Origin: Puccinia triticina
Taxonomy: Eukaryota > Basidiomycota > Pucciniomycetes > Pucciniales > Pucciniaceae
DNA: 64,000 nucleotides
Direction: 5' to 3'
Assembly (NCBI RefSeq): GCF_026914185.1
Contig: NC_070566.1
Coordinates: 5,270,001 to 5,334,000, forward strand
The notes under the pieces are model-generated. The model worked only from the letters and a program-made list of their open reading frames with translations. It was not told where the DNA came from and did no database searches. The position numbers were made by a program, and so were the translations under genes. How positions within the stretch are numbered: position 1 is the first letter of the stretch; every line of letters starts with the position of its first letter. Of this stretch, positions 1 through 11,145 are shown piece by piece.

Positions 1-66
1 CAACCACAAGCCACAGGAAAACCAAACCACCCCTCAAGAAGATTATATGAACTTGCACAGGAAACG

Positions 67-311
67 GAAAGCAGTGATTGCCAAACAGCTTGATGAGCAG
101 CACGGTAAAATTGCGCTCACCTTTGAATGAGGGTCCTGTCAATATACGTCCTCCTACCTTAAAATCTCTGCTCAGTACATCAACCCCGATTGGAAGCTTA
201 TCAACAGAGCTATTGGATTTCAATTATTGCCCAAGCCCATTGATGAGAATGTTATCGTCGAGTTTATCACCAACGTCTTGGAAGACTGGAAACTCATTAA
301 CAAGGTCAGCA
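67..311 (+). pseudogene. Decayed hAT-family transposase fragment
   Basis: One plus frame reads through GKIALTFE, a stop at 127-129, then YLKISAQYINPDWKLI, a short block ending GFQLLPKPIDENV, and VLEDWKLINKV. This matches the hAT transposase order: 'ltfD.WTS', 'gitahyid.dWkL', '...enia...vL.dw.l..kv'. The conserved D.WTS motif is lost at the stop and the frame degrades after about position 311. It is a relic, perhaps captured by the surrounding Helitron. Family assignment rests on motif spacing alone. Confidence 0.5.
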
Positions 312-429
312 AATCTTTCTCCCCCACCCTCAAGCTGTTGACCCCTTATTTCAATCCGCATTTTTTTTTACAAATGCGCCATGGACTGTTTTTTTTTTCT
401 GCTTTGACATCAGTGTGAATCAATCACGA

Positions 430-2735
430 CTGAAAGCTCAATCTTGAACAATCGTGCTCCAGGCAAGAAGAAGAAATTACCGCCCAAGAAAAACTTCTCA
501 TGAGATTCTACATGGCCGCATCCAGCACCACGGCCTCCTGTCCAAAGCCACATCAATGCCCACCATACCCTTGCCACTGACGTGGACGGTCTTGTGTTAC
601 CAGTTTCAAATTGATGGCATGCCAACTGGTTGAAACAGACCAACTTCAACCCCGGACGCTCCAGGCTGCAGCCCCACAGCCTTGATAATCAAAGCCCATC
701 CAACCCTCTCCTGCTCTCCCTGGCCACCAAGCGCAAGGCCCGTATCACCAATAATAGTGCCTCACCCATTTTGGCCATGGCCTTGCTCTACTCTGCTGGC
801 TGATTGATAGATCAGGTCTGCTCTTTCATCTTTTCCTCATTGTTCCAAAAAAAAGGGGTTTGCTGACCAATGCACTTGATGTTCCCAGTCTCCATGCGGT
901 TGATGACGTATTCCAGTGAGTGGGATTTCTGAGTTGAGTCTTCTCAGATTTCTGGGCATGTGCCCAGCCGACGGACAGAGGAGTGCAGTCAATGGTCCGT
1001 AGCGTCCACGAACCTGTCACCCGGATTGGCTAACAGCCCGCCATCCCCGCGTATGCAGTGAACTTGCGCTTCGGCTTGGTCGCGATTGCTGTCCCAAGGT
1101 GAGCCCGCACATCCAGATCATATCACATAGAATATAGTGTGACCGTTTGCGGATCTCATGCGCCATCTGAGTTCAACTCTTACCCTTCTTGTCCGTTCAA
1201 CTGCCCAGCGTCAATGATCAAAGCCTTGTGGTACTGAAATTGACCAGAAGCAAGCAACATGAAGAGCTGTGGCTCTCCTCATCTCTGCTGAGCCATGCAG
1301 ACTAGGAGAAGGAGATTGTGTGCATGGAGCTGCGTCCTTCCAATCCAGCATTCAAGTCGAAGCCAAAGCAATGGCTTCTTATTTATTGATCTTGATGGAT
1401 ACCATGTGTTTGCAAACCAGCCAAAGGAAGCGTAAATTCCAAAGTAGTAAGTCTCAAGGTGGGCTATCTATGCCTTCTGGACAGGCGGCCTCCCCAAAAC
1501 TGTTCCAGGATCCTTGGTCAATTCCACCCATCCCAAGCCCCCGCCGGTCACACAACTAGTCCTCTGAGCCATCCCCAAGCAATCCTCAGCTTGTCTCGAG
1601 GCTCAAGCCCTGCCATCCCAGGGAGCCTTTTGCCCGTTTACATTGCCTCTCCTTCTCTTGTCCTTTCCCCAAGGCCATGTGTGATTTTCTTGGATCAAAG
1701 ACAGCGCCAAGCAGGCCACCCCCTTCTTCTCCCTCAATATCCTGACCGAGCACTTCTCCAATCCCTTCAGCATTGTACAGCCCAATCAGATATCCCGAGA
1801 TGTATCCATTATTTGAGTATATTTGGATTTCTTGGGTACTTTGCAATAGGTTTTATGAGTGATATTTGAGCAGACCAATTTGCATGAAAATTTATTTATA
1901 TACATCAAACCGGGGACTTCAAAGCTTTGAATGACAACATTGGCTCTTTATGTAATATTGCATGACTGAATCACAACTGCCTCATTAAATCTTCTGACCA
2001 AAAAATCATATTGGTGAATCATATCTTATTCTTTATGCCTACAATATGGGAAACACTATAGTGATTTTTTTGTTTATTTATTGTGATGGGAATTTAAATG
2101 CATAAGCTATTAGGATACATACTTTTTTAAAGCCTTCTTGGCTGGGTTTTTCATGGCACCACTAAATATTAAATCAAGCTATTTGACCAGCATCAATTTT
2201 CTATGTTAAATCTTCAGATTTGTGTAGGGAAGAACTCCCCATTTACAACATGTGGCAATTTTTCCCAGTAATTATACCAGGCACAATGGAGGACTTCTCA
2301 TGGGCATTCAGAAAACTTGAGATGTGGCTGTAAATCTCAAATTGAACTATTTATCAAAACAACAACCCACACAAAATAAAGTATTGAATCTTAGGCTTAA
2401 GAAAACATGTTAATTTTGCCAAAAATTAAACTTTGTGGTGTATAAATTGAAATCTATAGGGGTTGCAGAACCAAGGGGAAGTCATACCATATCATGTAGA
2501 AACAATCCAATTTTGTATATAGTTTGTGCTGATAAATACCCACTTTTTGTTGTGAAAAGCTGCACTGTACTGTTTATTTTCTATCTCTTGTTAATTAGGA
2601 AGAACTTTTGCTTAATTCTGGTCAAATTTAATGGTCTACTAAAAAAAGCCTAAAGACTTGCTTAATTCATCAGTTAGAAGAATGGTGAACTGCACAATTA
2701 ATTTGAAGATTGCAAAGGCCTGGGTCTTTTACCTT
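430..2735. other. No recognisable gene; Helitron interior
   Basis: Only short ORFs occur here, the longest being 136 codons at 1459-1869 and overlapped by antisense ORFs. None has a recognisable motif, and base composition drifts to AT-rich after 1880. It may be captured genomic DNA carried by the Helitron. I cannot assign any function. Confidence 0.5.
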
Positions 2736-2744
2736 GGATTTGCA

Positions 2745-2769
2745 GCGGCAGAGCCGCCTTAGCCTCTAG
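2745..2769 (+). other. Helitron 3' terminal hairpin and CTAG end
   Basis: The 5-bp stem GCGGC/GCCGC has an AGA loop; eight bases later comes CTAG, and T at 2770 starts the flanking copia sequence. This is the rolling-circle termination signal expected at a Helitron 3' end. The second copy at 56894-56917 keeps a hairpin with changed stem bases (GCAGC/GCTGC), so the structure rather than the sequence is conserved. Confidence 0.6.
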
Positions 2770-4282
2770 TGGAGGATAAATATGGCAAATGGAGAGCAAA
2801 CTGTGCTTACGTTGAAGTCATAGAAGAACTCATAGAAGAAGAGCAAAATGCCATGTCATTTCAAGCTTCATTTGAAATGGAGAACAGAGTTATTCCAAAT
2901 AGCTACAAACAAGCAATGAAGCTGTCAGACAAGCAAAAATGGAAAACTGCTATATTTGAAGAATTAGATTCATTAGAAAACAACCAAGTATTTAAGATAA
3001 TAGAAAGATCTGATGTTGAAAAAGAAAAGACTTTGGTTGGAAGTAGATGGGTATTAACCCAGAAATTCAAAGAACAAGGAGAACTTAAAAGATACAAATC
3101 AAGATGTGTTGCTCAAGGTTTTAAGCAGAAAGAAGGCATTGATTACAAAGAGACATTCTCACCAACAGGTAGATTATCAACTTTAAGATATTTAATTGCT
3201 CTTGCTGTAGAAACAGGAGAAGAAATCAGACAAGCTGATTTTGTAACCGCATACCTCAATGCCCCTTTAGAAGAGGATGAAACTGTTTATATGCAAATTC
3301 CAGAAGGATTTGAAGAATGGTTAATTGAAACCAAGCCAGAAACCCTTAGAAAACAAAATATAGATAACTTCTTGAGGGGGGGGGGGGGGGTAATAATGAT
3401 TACATCATGAAGCTCAAGAAGTCACTATATGGTTTGAAGCAATCAGCAAGATCATGGTATAATACCATGTCCAGCTGGTTAGAAAATAAGGGATTTCAGA
3501 TAAGTGAAGCAGACCCATGCCTATTTATTAAAAATGGCACAATATCATTTGTATGGGTAGATGACTTAATTGTCATAGGACCAGAGAAAGAAGAACTGTT
3601 AAAAATGATTAAAAAAGACTTTAAAATTAAAGATCTGGGCAAAGCCCAACATGTTTTGGGAATGAAGATTTCTCACAATCCAAATGGATCAATTAGAGTT
3701 GACCAAGAGCATTATGTCAAAGGATTATTGACTAAATATAATATGGAAGATGCAAAAACCTTTGGAACTCCTATGCAATCCAATATCAAGTTGGAAAAAG
3801 CAACAGAAGAAGAGATAATAGAGTTCAGTAGATCTGGACATGATTATAGAGCAGCAATAGGATGTTTAAATTACCTATCACAATGCACCAGACCAGATAT
3901 TACCTATACAGTAGGAATATTATCTCAGTTCTTGGAAAAGCCAAGAATGAAGCATTGTCATGCCTTCAAGAGATGCCTGAGATATTTAAAAGGAACTCAA
4001 AGCTTAGGTCTTGAATATGTTAAGAGTGAAGATTTTAATCTTGTAGGATATACTGATGCCAGTTGGGCTGAAAATGATTTGAAACAATCCACGTGTAGTT
4101 TTACCTATTTTCTGGGAAAGAATCTTATCTCATGGAGATCCAAGAAGATATCAGCAATAAGTCTATCCTCTACAGAATTGGAATATAGAGCATACTTATC
4201 CGCTGCACAAGAATCAAAATGGATCAGAAAGATGTTGGAAGATACTTATAAAGTACAGACATATAGGGTACTATCCTCAGAT
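2770..4282 (+). pseudogene. pol: Ty1/copia element A: reverse transcriptase and RNase H (part 1)
   Basis: Copia-type RT starts around 2900: WKTAIFEELDSLENN, GSRWVLTQKFK, YKSRCVAQGFKQKEGIDY, QADFVTAYLNAPLEEDETVYMQ. After a run of 14 G (3376-3389) the frame shifts by one and continues with LKKSLYGLKQSARSWY, the catalytic VWVDDLIVIG, QCTRPDITYTVGILSQF, then RNase H (YTDASWAEN, SSTELEYRAY). At 4282 the frame is cut by the LTR of gypsy A; it resumes at 46084 with NQGAIKLA. Integrase and gag are absent because the upstream part was displaced by the Helitron at 2769 and lies outside the window. Confidence 0.9.
3376..3389 (+). repeat. G14 homopolymer causing frameshift in copia A RT
   Basis: Fourteen consecutive G separate two RT frames that belong to one domain: the LNAPLEEDE...GFEEW part and the LKKSLYGLKQ part. 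Length slippage at this run is the likely cause of the shift. It could also be a sequencing or assembly error. Confidence 0.7.
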
Positions 4283-5383
4283 TGTCAGGCTCGGTGATGC
4301 CAAGAGTATGAATACTCTTCTAGCTACGCCAGCGACAGAGCACGGTGCGGTAGCGCGCGAAATGCGCAGTAAAAGTGCAAAATAGCAAAAAAAGCTATTT
4401 CTAATGAACCCAAAAAAGGGGTTAACGGAGGGGCCAGGGGCGCCTGGGGTGGTTTAGTGCCCTCCGCGGTTCTTACAGGGCCTGCACACAAAATGCGCAG
4501 GGGTTTTTGTGTCCTGTGACTTCTGGGGCCCTTGAAAAAGGGGGTATTTGCGCGATTACTTGCACCCAGGATATAGATAGGGATAGAAATCCCAATAGAA
4601 AGACAAAAAAACGCAAACTTCATTTTTTAAGGTAGGTTTGCGGGAAAAAAGGCTGTTGATTCCAAAAAAACCGTAGTTGGAGCTTGGTCAGAGGGCGCGC
4701 TGGTTGGATAGGACGAGGGCGGGTCTGGCAAGGCTGCAAATTGGTTATAATGGTATCTGAGGGGCCTTCCTTCGCCCGAAGGCCCTCAATTATATATTCG
4801 AGCTACAACCGGTAGGGTGTAGCTCTTATTGCAAATGCTTCCTTGGTCTCTCGGCCGGAGGAAGCAGTGCTTCTGACAAGGGTGACGGGAGTGAAGGGGG
4901 ATTCTACTAGTCCCTACACTCCTGTTCATTGTATTTGTTATTCAATCTTTTTGCTATTCCTCGGCTCGAGTAATAGCGTGGTTTGTGTTCCATCATTGGC
5001 CGGGGGAGGAGGAGTAGTATAATTCTGTTTCTCTCCTCCCCGACCAAAGTCCTTCTATTTCTCATGGAGAATACTCTCAGTTTAGTAGTCTCTTGAGAGT
5101 GTCTTGCAACCCGTTCTCTTGGCTTGAGAACGGGTTTTGAACTGTAATTCTTTCTCCTGCCAATTCTTTGGCCGGAGCTTATTATCCTTACTCGTCTAAA
5201 GGATCTTTTTTATTATTATATATGTATTTATTCTGTGCGCGGCGCTCCGCACCGCAGCTAGGACTTTCCAAGAAAGAAGTTTATTTTGTACGCGGCGCTC
5301 TGCGCTGCTATTGGTACATACAATTTTTTGTAATGTTCCAATAGTTAGCCGGGCTCCAACTTATTATAGTAGCCCGGCTGACA
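4283..5383 (-). repeat. 3' LTR of gypsy A (1101 bp)
   Basis: It is nearly identical to 44974-46078. It has TG/CA ends with an inverted TGTCAG/CTGACA. The flanking CAGAT at 4278-4282 is the left half of the target duplication. It differs from the other LTR by a few substitutions and small indels (for example around 4350-4375), indicating some age. A 99-codon minus ORF inside it recurs in the other LTR and is not a gene. Confidence 0.92.
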
Positions 5384-5396
5384 TTCCCTCTCACCA
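5384..5396 (-). promoter_or_regulatory. Polypurine tract of gypsy A
   Basis: On the minus strand a purine stretch, GGTGAGAGGGAA, lies directly before the LTR start TGTCAGCC. This is the expected plus-strand priming site of an LTR retrotransposon. Confidence 0.6.
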
Positions 5397-5423
5397 AGAT
5401 AAGTTACTCGTAACTTAGCTGAA

Positions 5424-6824
5424 CTATTTACATTTAGAAACTCTATAGTTGCGCAGGTGAATTGCTCCATCTGGGATATTATTCTTGGGTAGCCATTCAT
5501 CTTTATCTGCTGACTGGTTTCTGTATCTCACTAGGTATAACCTTGTATCTTTACCTAAAACTCTCTCTTTTTTATCTTTGAGGATTTTATGTACTTTAAG
5601 TTGTTCCTTTGTAGGAGGCTCCTCTATTGGTACGGCTGAAGGTTGGGGGGCTGGTTCATTCTCTCTGTGAACATATCTTTTTATTAAGCTTACTGGAAAC
5701 AAGGGATGTTTCCTGCTGAATTCCTCTGTAAGAATCACTTCCACTGCATTTTTACCATGTAAGTTTTTAATCACAAATGGTCCTACAAAGGCAGGTTTGA
5801 GTTTTCTACAACCTCCCAAATTGTTAAAATTTACGGTAGAAAGAAGTACTTTTTCTCCTATACAGAATTCTGGTTCTTTTTGACTCTTATCCCAACGCAT
5901 CTTACTGTACTCAGCCGCTTCTTGAACGCATTTAGCAGCATGTTTATTTGCGGCTTCCAGCATCTGTTTAAAGTCTAAAGCTGTAGGATGTGCTAGTGGT
6001 AATTTGTCATTAAGAGTATCTTTCGGTAGTCTGGGAATCCAACCCCTTTCTAAGATATACGGCGCTTCTTTAGTAGTAGAGTGTTTACTACTATTGTAGG
6101 CCATTTCTAGGGCAGGGAGTAAATTAACCCAGTCATGTGTATACTTGTCACTATTTTTAAACTCCAGCCCAAAGGGGCAAAACCTTTGTAGAAGATCTTC
6201 CAGTGTCTGGATCATTTTTTCTGCTAGACCATCCGTTTGTGGATGATACGCAGTTGAGAAGGCTAATTTGGTACCCAACATATCATGGAGATTTCTCCAG
6301 AATTCTGACGTAAATTTTGGATCTCTGTTGCTGATAATAATTTTTGGGATGCCCACATCAGCCATGATTCTATTCCAGAATAACATAGCTACCTCCATAG
6401 CGGTATCATCTTTGTGATGTGGTATGAACCTAGCTCTCCTAGAAAATCTATCTACCACCACTAGGACGGAGTTATACGAGAAGGCTCCTCCCGGTGGTAG
6501 TCCTGTCACAAAGTCCATGTTAATAATTTCCCACCTAGCTTTGGGTTCTGCTATTGTCTGCAATAACCCAAATCTTTTTCCAGTCTGTTTATTGGCTTTT
6601 TGGCATGTTCCACAGGATTTAACATATGCTCTAGTTTGATTTTTCCAATCAACCCACCAGGCTGGCTGTTTAATCCTTTCCAAGGTTCTAACCTCGGACA
6701 AGTGACCTGCGCCAGCATTGTCATGGCATTCGTACAGCATATTCTTAATGTGATTTTCTCTACTCAGGACTATCACACTGGAATGTCTATGTTTAAAGTA
6801 TATTATGCCATCTAACAGAGTAAA
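5424..6824 (-). pseudogene. pol: Gypsy A integrase with C-terminal chromodomain-like region
   Basis: The zinc-binding HHCC region is visible ([19 protein letters not shown], then CGTCQKANK). The core has [28 protein letters not shown], the second Asp in a region ending [10 protein letters not shown], and the catalytic Glu in [17 protein letters not shown]. The C-terminus ([26 protein letters not shown]) resembles a chromodomain, which in chromoviruses targets integration. An in-frame TAA at 6825-6827 separates it from the RNase H part. The second catalytic motif reads SNRDPKF where gypsy B has SDRDPKF. Confidence 0.88.
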
Positions 6825-7400
6825 TTATTGTGCTTTGTACGGGTTCAATAGGTGTTCTGGTAAGCTAGCAATCAATTCTGGAGCACTGTTTTCATTATCC
6901 AGGATATTGATCAACTTGAGAAGTTCCAAATCTTCACTATAGCTGATTCTGACTTCTTCAAAGAATGCGTTGTCAATATCACATACGTGGATGCCTAAAA
7001 TGGAGAATACATCCTCATCCTCCGGATCATAGGCAGGATTATCTGGCGTATTAGGCAAAGCCCACCTACTCAATCCATCGGCATTAGTATTCTTGGCGCC
7101 AGCCCTATGGATGATGGTCATATGTCCTCTGTACTGTTGTATTGCAATCTGCCATCTGAGCATGTGACGGTTAGGCGTCTTCATGTTCATTAAAGTCCGT
7201 ACTGCTATACAATCCGTAACTACAATGATTTTAAAACCTTCCAGGTAATAGTGTAGTTTCTCCAAGGCCCATACAAGACATAAACATTCCATTTGACTGG
7301 CTCCATATCTCATTTCTGTTTTCCGGACTTGTCTAGAAATAAACAGAACTGGTTTTTCTACTGGAATTCCATCAATTATGAATTCCTGATGCAAAGCCGC
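6825..7400 (-). pseudogene. pol: Gypsy A RNase H and connection region
   Basis: Motifs are [70 protein letters not shown]. These are the Ty3/gypsy RNase H (conserved ECL, TDC and NADGLSR). It is in frame with the RT upstream except for a TGA at 7401-7403, where a glycine codon is expected (FEGxGAALHQ), and a TAA at 6825-6827. Confidence 0.88.
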
Positions 7401-8156
7401 TCATATGCCTTCAAAGCAAGCATCTATGTACAGTATAAATGGCAAAGAGTAGTCTGGTTGCGCTAGTATGGGAGCTGTAGTAATGAGCCTTTTTAATTGC
7501 TCATATTGCTCTACTCTCCCGTACGTCATCTCAAAGAAGACGTCTTTGCTACATAGCTCGTATAGGCTTTTTGAGATGTTTGCAAATTTAGGGATATGCT
7601 GTCTGTAATAACTACAAAATCCCAGAAATGACTGCATTTCTGTAATTGTCTGCGGCATAGGTTTAAGCAGAACTGCAGCTACTCTGTTCTGATCTATGGC
7701 TAGAGATAATCCAGAGACTATATGACCTAAAGCCTTGAGTTCTTGAAAACCAAAATTACATTTCTTGATTGACATTTTCAAACCTGCTGTAATAGCTGTA
7801 CGGAGGACCAGACTTATTTTTTCTAAATGATCCTCCCAGTTGGTAGAGTATATAATAATGTCATCTATGTATATCATCATCCAACTTAGTCTAATAAAGG
7901 ATCCAAATATTGTGTCCATCATACGCTGGAAGTGCGAAGGAGCGTTTTTAATACCAAATGGCATCCTCAAATATTCATAAACTCCTAGGTGACAGATTAT
8001 ACGCATAAATTGTCTGCTTTCCTCTTTAATGGGTATTTGATGGAACTCTTTAAGCACATCCATTGTGGTAATGTATTTAGCTCTTGCCAAATTATGTAGT
8101 GAATGATCTATCCTTGGGATAGGATAATTATCTGCCTTGGTGTAATTATTGAGGGC
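7401..8156 (-). pseudogene. pol: Gypsy A reverse transcriptase core
   Basis: It contains [35 protein letters not shown], the catalytic MIYIDDIIIYS, LKALGHIVSG, and MQSFLGFCSYYRQHIPKFA. The catalytic YIDD is intact. The stretch just upstream (ALNNYTKADNYPIPRID) is read through a TGA at 8157-8159 that replaced a codon in DFxALN. Together with the neighbouring pieces this is one broken pol frame. Confidence 0.9.
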
Positions 8157-9095
8157 TCAGAAGTCTCCTACCATACGGGACTTTTTGTTATGCCATGCTA
8201 TAATCACTGGCGTAGTTATTTCCACTTGTTCATTGTGGCCTACTTTCCTCAAAACCTTAAGCTCTAATAGTTCTTTGATGTGAATTTCTAGAGCTTCACA
8301 AGACTTGGGGCTCAAAGGATATGCTGCTCTCCTCAAGGCAGGAGGGTAAGGGGGTTGACACGTAAGTTCTATCTCAATATTGTGTCCTGAGATATTCCCT
8401 ATGGGTTCTTCTTTTGTACAGAAGGCTTCTTTGTGCTCAAAGTAGATTTTTAACACAGCTGATTGCTGCTCCGTCGTCAGGTTACTACTTATGGCAGCTT
8501 GAGACATATAATCTTGCCGGAATTTCTTCAATTCCTTATCTTCATGCTTGTGTCCCGGAGGGTTCTGAAAGCTGATGTTGCATATCTCAAACTTCCGTTT
8601 CCAATCACCACCTATTGTATAGTATCTGTTTTTGCTTTGAATTACATCAATTCTGTACAAGCAGAATGTATCATTTCCAATGATGAGGTAATCACATACA
8701 GCATCTTCTAGGACTAAAAATTCCACGTGTAATCTCAAAGATCCTTTTGTGTGCGGGAAGATAAGAGGTAACTTAACTATCCCTATTGGTTTGAGGGCTG
8801 AGTTGCAACTGCTGAATTTAGCTTTGGGTGTGGGAAGAAGGTTATTCTTCCAGTCAGGGTAACAAGAGTCTAGTAAATTGGTACTGGTGCAAGAAAAAAA
8901 TGCTCCAATGTCTAAAAGAGCTCAAACTTCTCTCCCATCAAAGATAACTGTTGTATAGCTAGTTTTTCCCATAGTATAACTCATGCCTTCTTCTGGCTTA
9001 TTTGTCATCAGTTTGGCATCTGATACGTGCCTCACTCCTAGCAAAGAATTCCATTTCTGTGGCAAATTGGAATCTCCTTGGATTACCGTGATATG
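8157..9095 (-). pseudogene. pol: Gypsy A protease and N-terminal RT
   Basis: The RT finger region is clear: [54 protein letters not shown]. Upstream is the aspartic protease: LLDIGAFFSC (about 8895-8930), then CDYLIIGNDTFCLYRID. The active-site triad reads D-I-G instead of D-S/T-G, and a TGA at 8932-8934 lies just before it. The protease is therefore dead in this copy. Confidence 0.8.
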
Positions 9096-9699
9096 TTAAG
9101 GATTTCCTAGATCAGCCTGTATTACATTGCATTTGGCATTGATTTCTGGTTCATCCAAGCAGTCTCCAATTTCAGGCTCCATACTGATAATGTCAAATTG
9201 GGAGCCCGTATCAGATAGTTCATCTTCATCTGACTCTACTTCTACATTGTTGATGCGTTTACGGGGTTTAGGGAAATCAGGTCTCTTATGGCCTTTCTCT
9301 CCACAATTATAACACTCAATACTAGTGGGTTTTCTAGTAGGCACCTCTGCATTCTTTCTTTCTACAGTTGTGTTTTCTCTAGGAGCTAGATTACGCCTTT
9401 CTTTGTATGTCTTGGGTTTCTTGTCTAATTTCTTGGCCACAATAATTATTTCTATTGTGGCTACTAATTCAGACAAGTCTACGTCGGCATCTTTCAACCT
9501 GCACATTACGTCATGTTCTAAGTGATTAGGGCACTTTTTCAAGATTTTCTTAGTGACAAATTTCTGAGCTGGTTGATTATAGATACAATCAATCCTTTTC
9601 TTCTGACTCAGACACCATTTGTACGGATCATCTTTAGTAGGGTCAAAGAAATCGTTCTCATATGCGGCTAGCATTTTATCCTCCATCTGTACCAAACTG
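9096..9699 (-). pseudogene. gag: Gypsy A gag C-terminus with damaged zinc knuckle
   Basis: A 199-codon frame contains a retroviral-type zinc knuckle, CYNCGEKGHKRPDFPK. The expected last Cys of CX2CX4HX4C is Phe. It is followed by an acidic linker (VEVESDEDELSD) and a stop at 9096-9098 before the protease. Upstream sequence (KCPNHLEHDVMCRLKD) aligns with gypsy B gag (KCGGDLEHAIKSRLPY). Confidence 0.8.
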
Positions 9700-10242
9700 T
9701 TTGTGGATCAATTTTTTCCATGCTTCCCAGCTTGCTTTTCCGACAGATTTCTTTTTCCTGACGAACCAGTCTAAAGCTACGCCTTCAAACAGCCTTGGCA
9801 ATCTGGAGGTTACTACTTCATCAGTAGCTTCATAACATTCAAGGAGATGATCTACTTAATCCATGAAGTAAATATGATCATATTCTCCTTCTCCGGAAAA
9901 TTTAGGCCATTCTTTCATTGGCGGCATTAGTTTGCATTTGGTTACTGCATCCAAACTATTCAAAAAAGAGGTGGTCTGTCTAGGTTGTCCTTGGTATGGT
10001 TTAGAATCATCAGCAGCATTTTGCTTGGGCGGAGCAGTTGGTTCCTCTTCTTTGGGAGGTAAAGATCTCTCTTAGTGTTGAAACACTCTACTTCTGGCAT
10101 TTAGCAAAGGATTGTTGAAGATGACTTCCTCCGTCTGAGACGTTTTAGGGTCACGAATCAGGTGCGGGGGAGTTTGTATTCCTGCTACATTTTGTTTAAG
10201 AGTTTTTATCTCCTGTTTCAGAGAGCTGATTTGTTCCGTAGT
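9700..10242 (-). pseudogene. gag: Gypsy A gag middle part
   Basis: The minus frame starts at the CACTA junction with a coiled-coil-like stretch (QISSLKQEIKTLKQ). It continues with KLMPPMKEWPKFSGEGEYDH and LFEGVALDWFVRKK, the retrotransposon gag core (gypsy B: DWPSFRGEGEYDHLDFIKT). Stops at 9856-9858 and 10072-10074 and a shift near 9700 break it. The N-terminal half lies beyond the CACTA block, at 42617-43090. Confidence 0.8.
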
Positions 10243-10635
10243 CACTACCAAGATGGATGAATTTGCGATGTTGTATATTGATCAATATAGTGTATATTGA
10301 TCAATTTATATTGATTGATTTTTTTTTTATTATTCCTCTTGATACCTTTGTCTGTTTTCCATGTCTCCTTGATACTATTCTATAATCTCTCTCCTTCTGC
10401 CTGTGTTAGCTTCAAGCCACAGGAATCTTTTTTTCTTTTTTGCCTGATAACATTCATAAATTTTTACATACACCATTCAATTCTTCCTGAAAAAAAGACG
10501 TTGCAAGTTTTAGGATTAATCCAGGGTAGCTGAGGGGTCTCAAATTTTTTTTCTGTTTTTTTTACTTCAACAATTGATATTATCAGAAGTATCCAAATCT
10601 AATTTTTTTCAAAAAAGGAAAAACATTGACCCCTG
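10243..10635 (+). repeat. CACTA left terminal inverted repeat, copy A
   Basis: It starts CACTACCAAGATGGATGAA, followed by several TATTGATCAATA palindromes, a T-rich stretch and a conserved block (TCTTGATACC... to GACCCCTG). The same block appears inverted at 22190-22582 and 42215-42613, and directly at 25814-26215. The TTGATCAA repeats are candidate transposase-binding sites. Confidence 0.85.
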
Positions 10636-10769
10636 CACCAGGAAAAAAAATAGTCACTTGATGGCAAGTGACATGAAACAGCTTTGTTTTCATCTCCAAC
10701 ACTGCTCCAATGCTGCTCCTCTCCACCAGCAAATCTAGGGCTCACATGACAGGTGTCAGGATCAAAGCA

Positions 10770-11100
10770 ATCCATTTGACAAAACCAGATGATGCTCAGC
10801 TTTGGCCCTGGCCCAGCTGATGCTCAGCTTTTATCCTGGCTCAGCTGATGCTCAGCTTTTGCCCTGGCCCAGCTGATGCTCAGCTTTTGCCCTGGCCCAG
10901 CTGATGCTCAGCTTGGCACCGGCTACCTGATTATCATCTTTTTCCCTGGCATCAGCTGGCCAGCTGGCCCAGGACTGGATCAAAGCTGAGCATCAGCTGG
11001 GACAGAACTAGGAAAAGGCTGAGCAAGGACTGGTACAAAGCTGAGCATCAGCTGCGCCAGGACTAGTACAAAGCTGAGCATCACCTGGGCAAGGACTGTT
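10770..11100 (+). repeat. Subterminal repeats of the CACCAGG element, left side
   Basis: Repeated short units of the type AGCTGATGCTCAGCTTTTG are followed by GACTGG.ACAAAGCTGAGCAT. Each contains the inverted word GCTGAGCATCAGC. The right side (12495-12665) carries degenerate versions (GAGTATGAGCTGAGCAAAAA). Such clustered subterminal repeats are typical transposase-binding regions of CACTA elements. Confidence 0.7.
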
Positions 11101-11145
11101 CAAAAGGCTTCATTTCAATTCTGAGACTGAGCTGCGTGAAAAAGC

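Larger units (their letters stand above)
1..2769 (+). mobile_element. Helitron-like element H1, 3' portion (left end outside window)
   Basis: The plus strand ends with a short GC hairpin (stem GCGGC/GCCGC, 2745-2757), a spacer and CTAG at 2766-2769, followed by T. That is the Helitron 3' signature (hairpin, then CTRR, inserted next to T). Directly after CTAG the open copia A pol frame starts, so this element was inserted into copia A. The same terminus (hairpin, then CTT.GCCTCTAG) recurs at 56917. No Rep or helicase is seen, so it is probably non-autonomous or carries captured DNA. The 5' end is not in the window. Confidence 0.6.

Noticed and set aside
4324..4623. 99-codon minus ORF also present at 45010-45318
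   Set aside because: It lies inside the gypsy A LTRs, so its duplication is explained by the LTR pair; not a gene.
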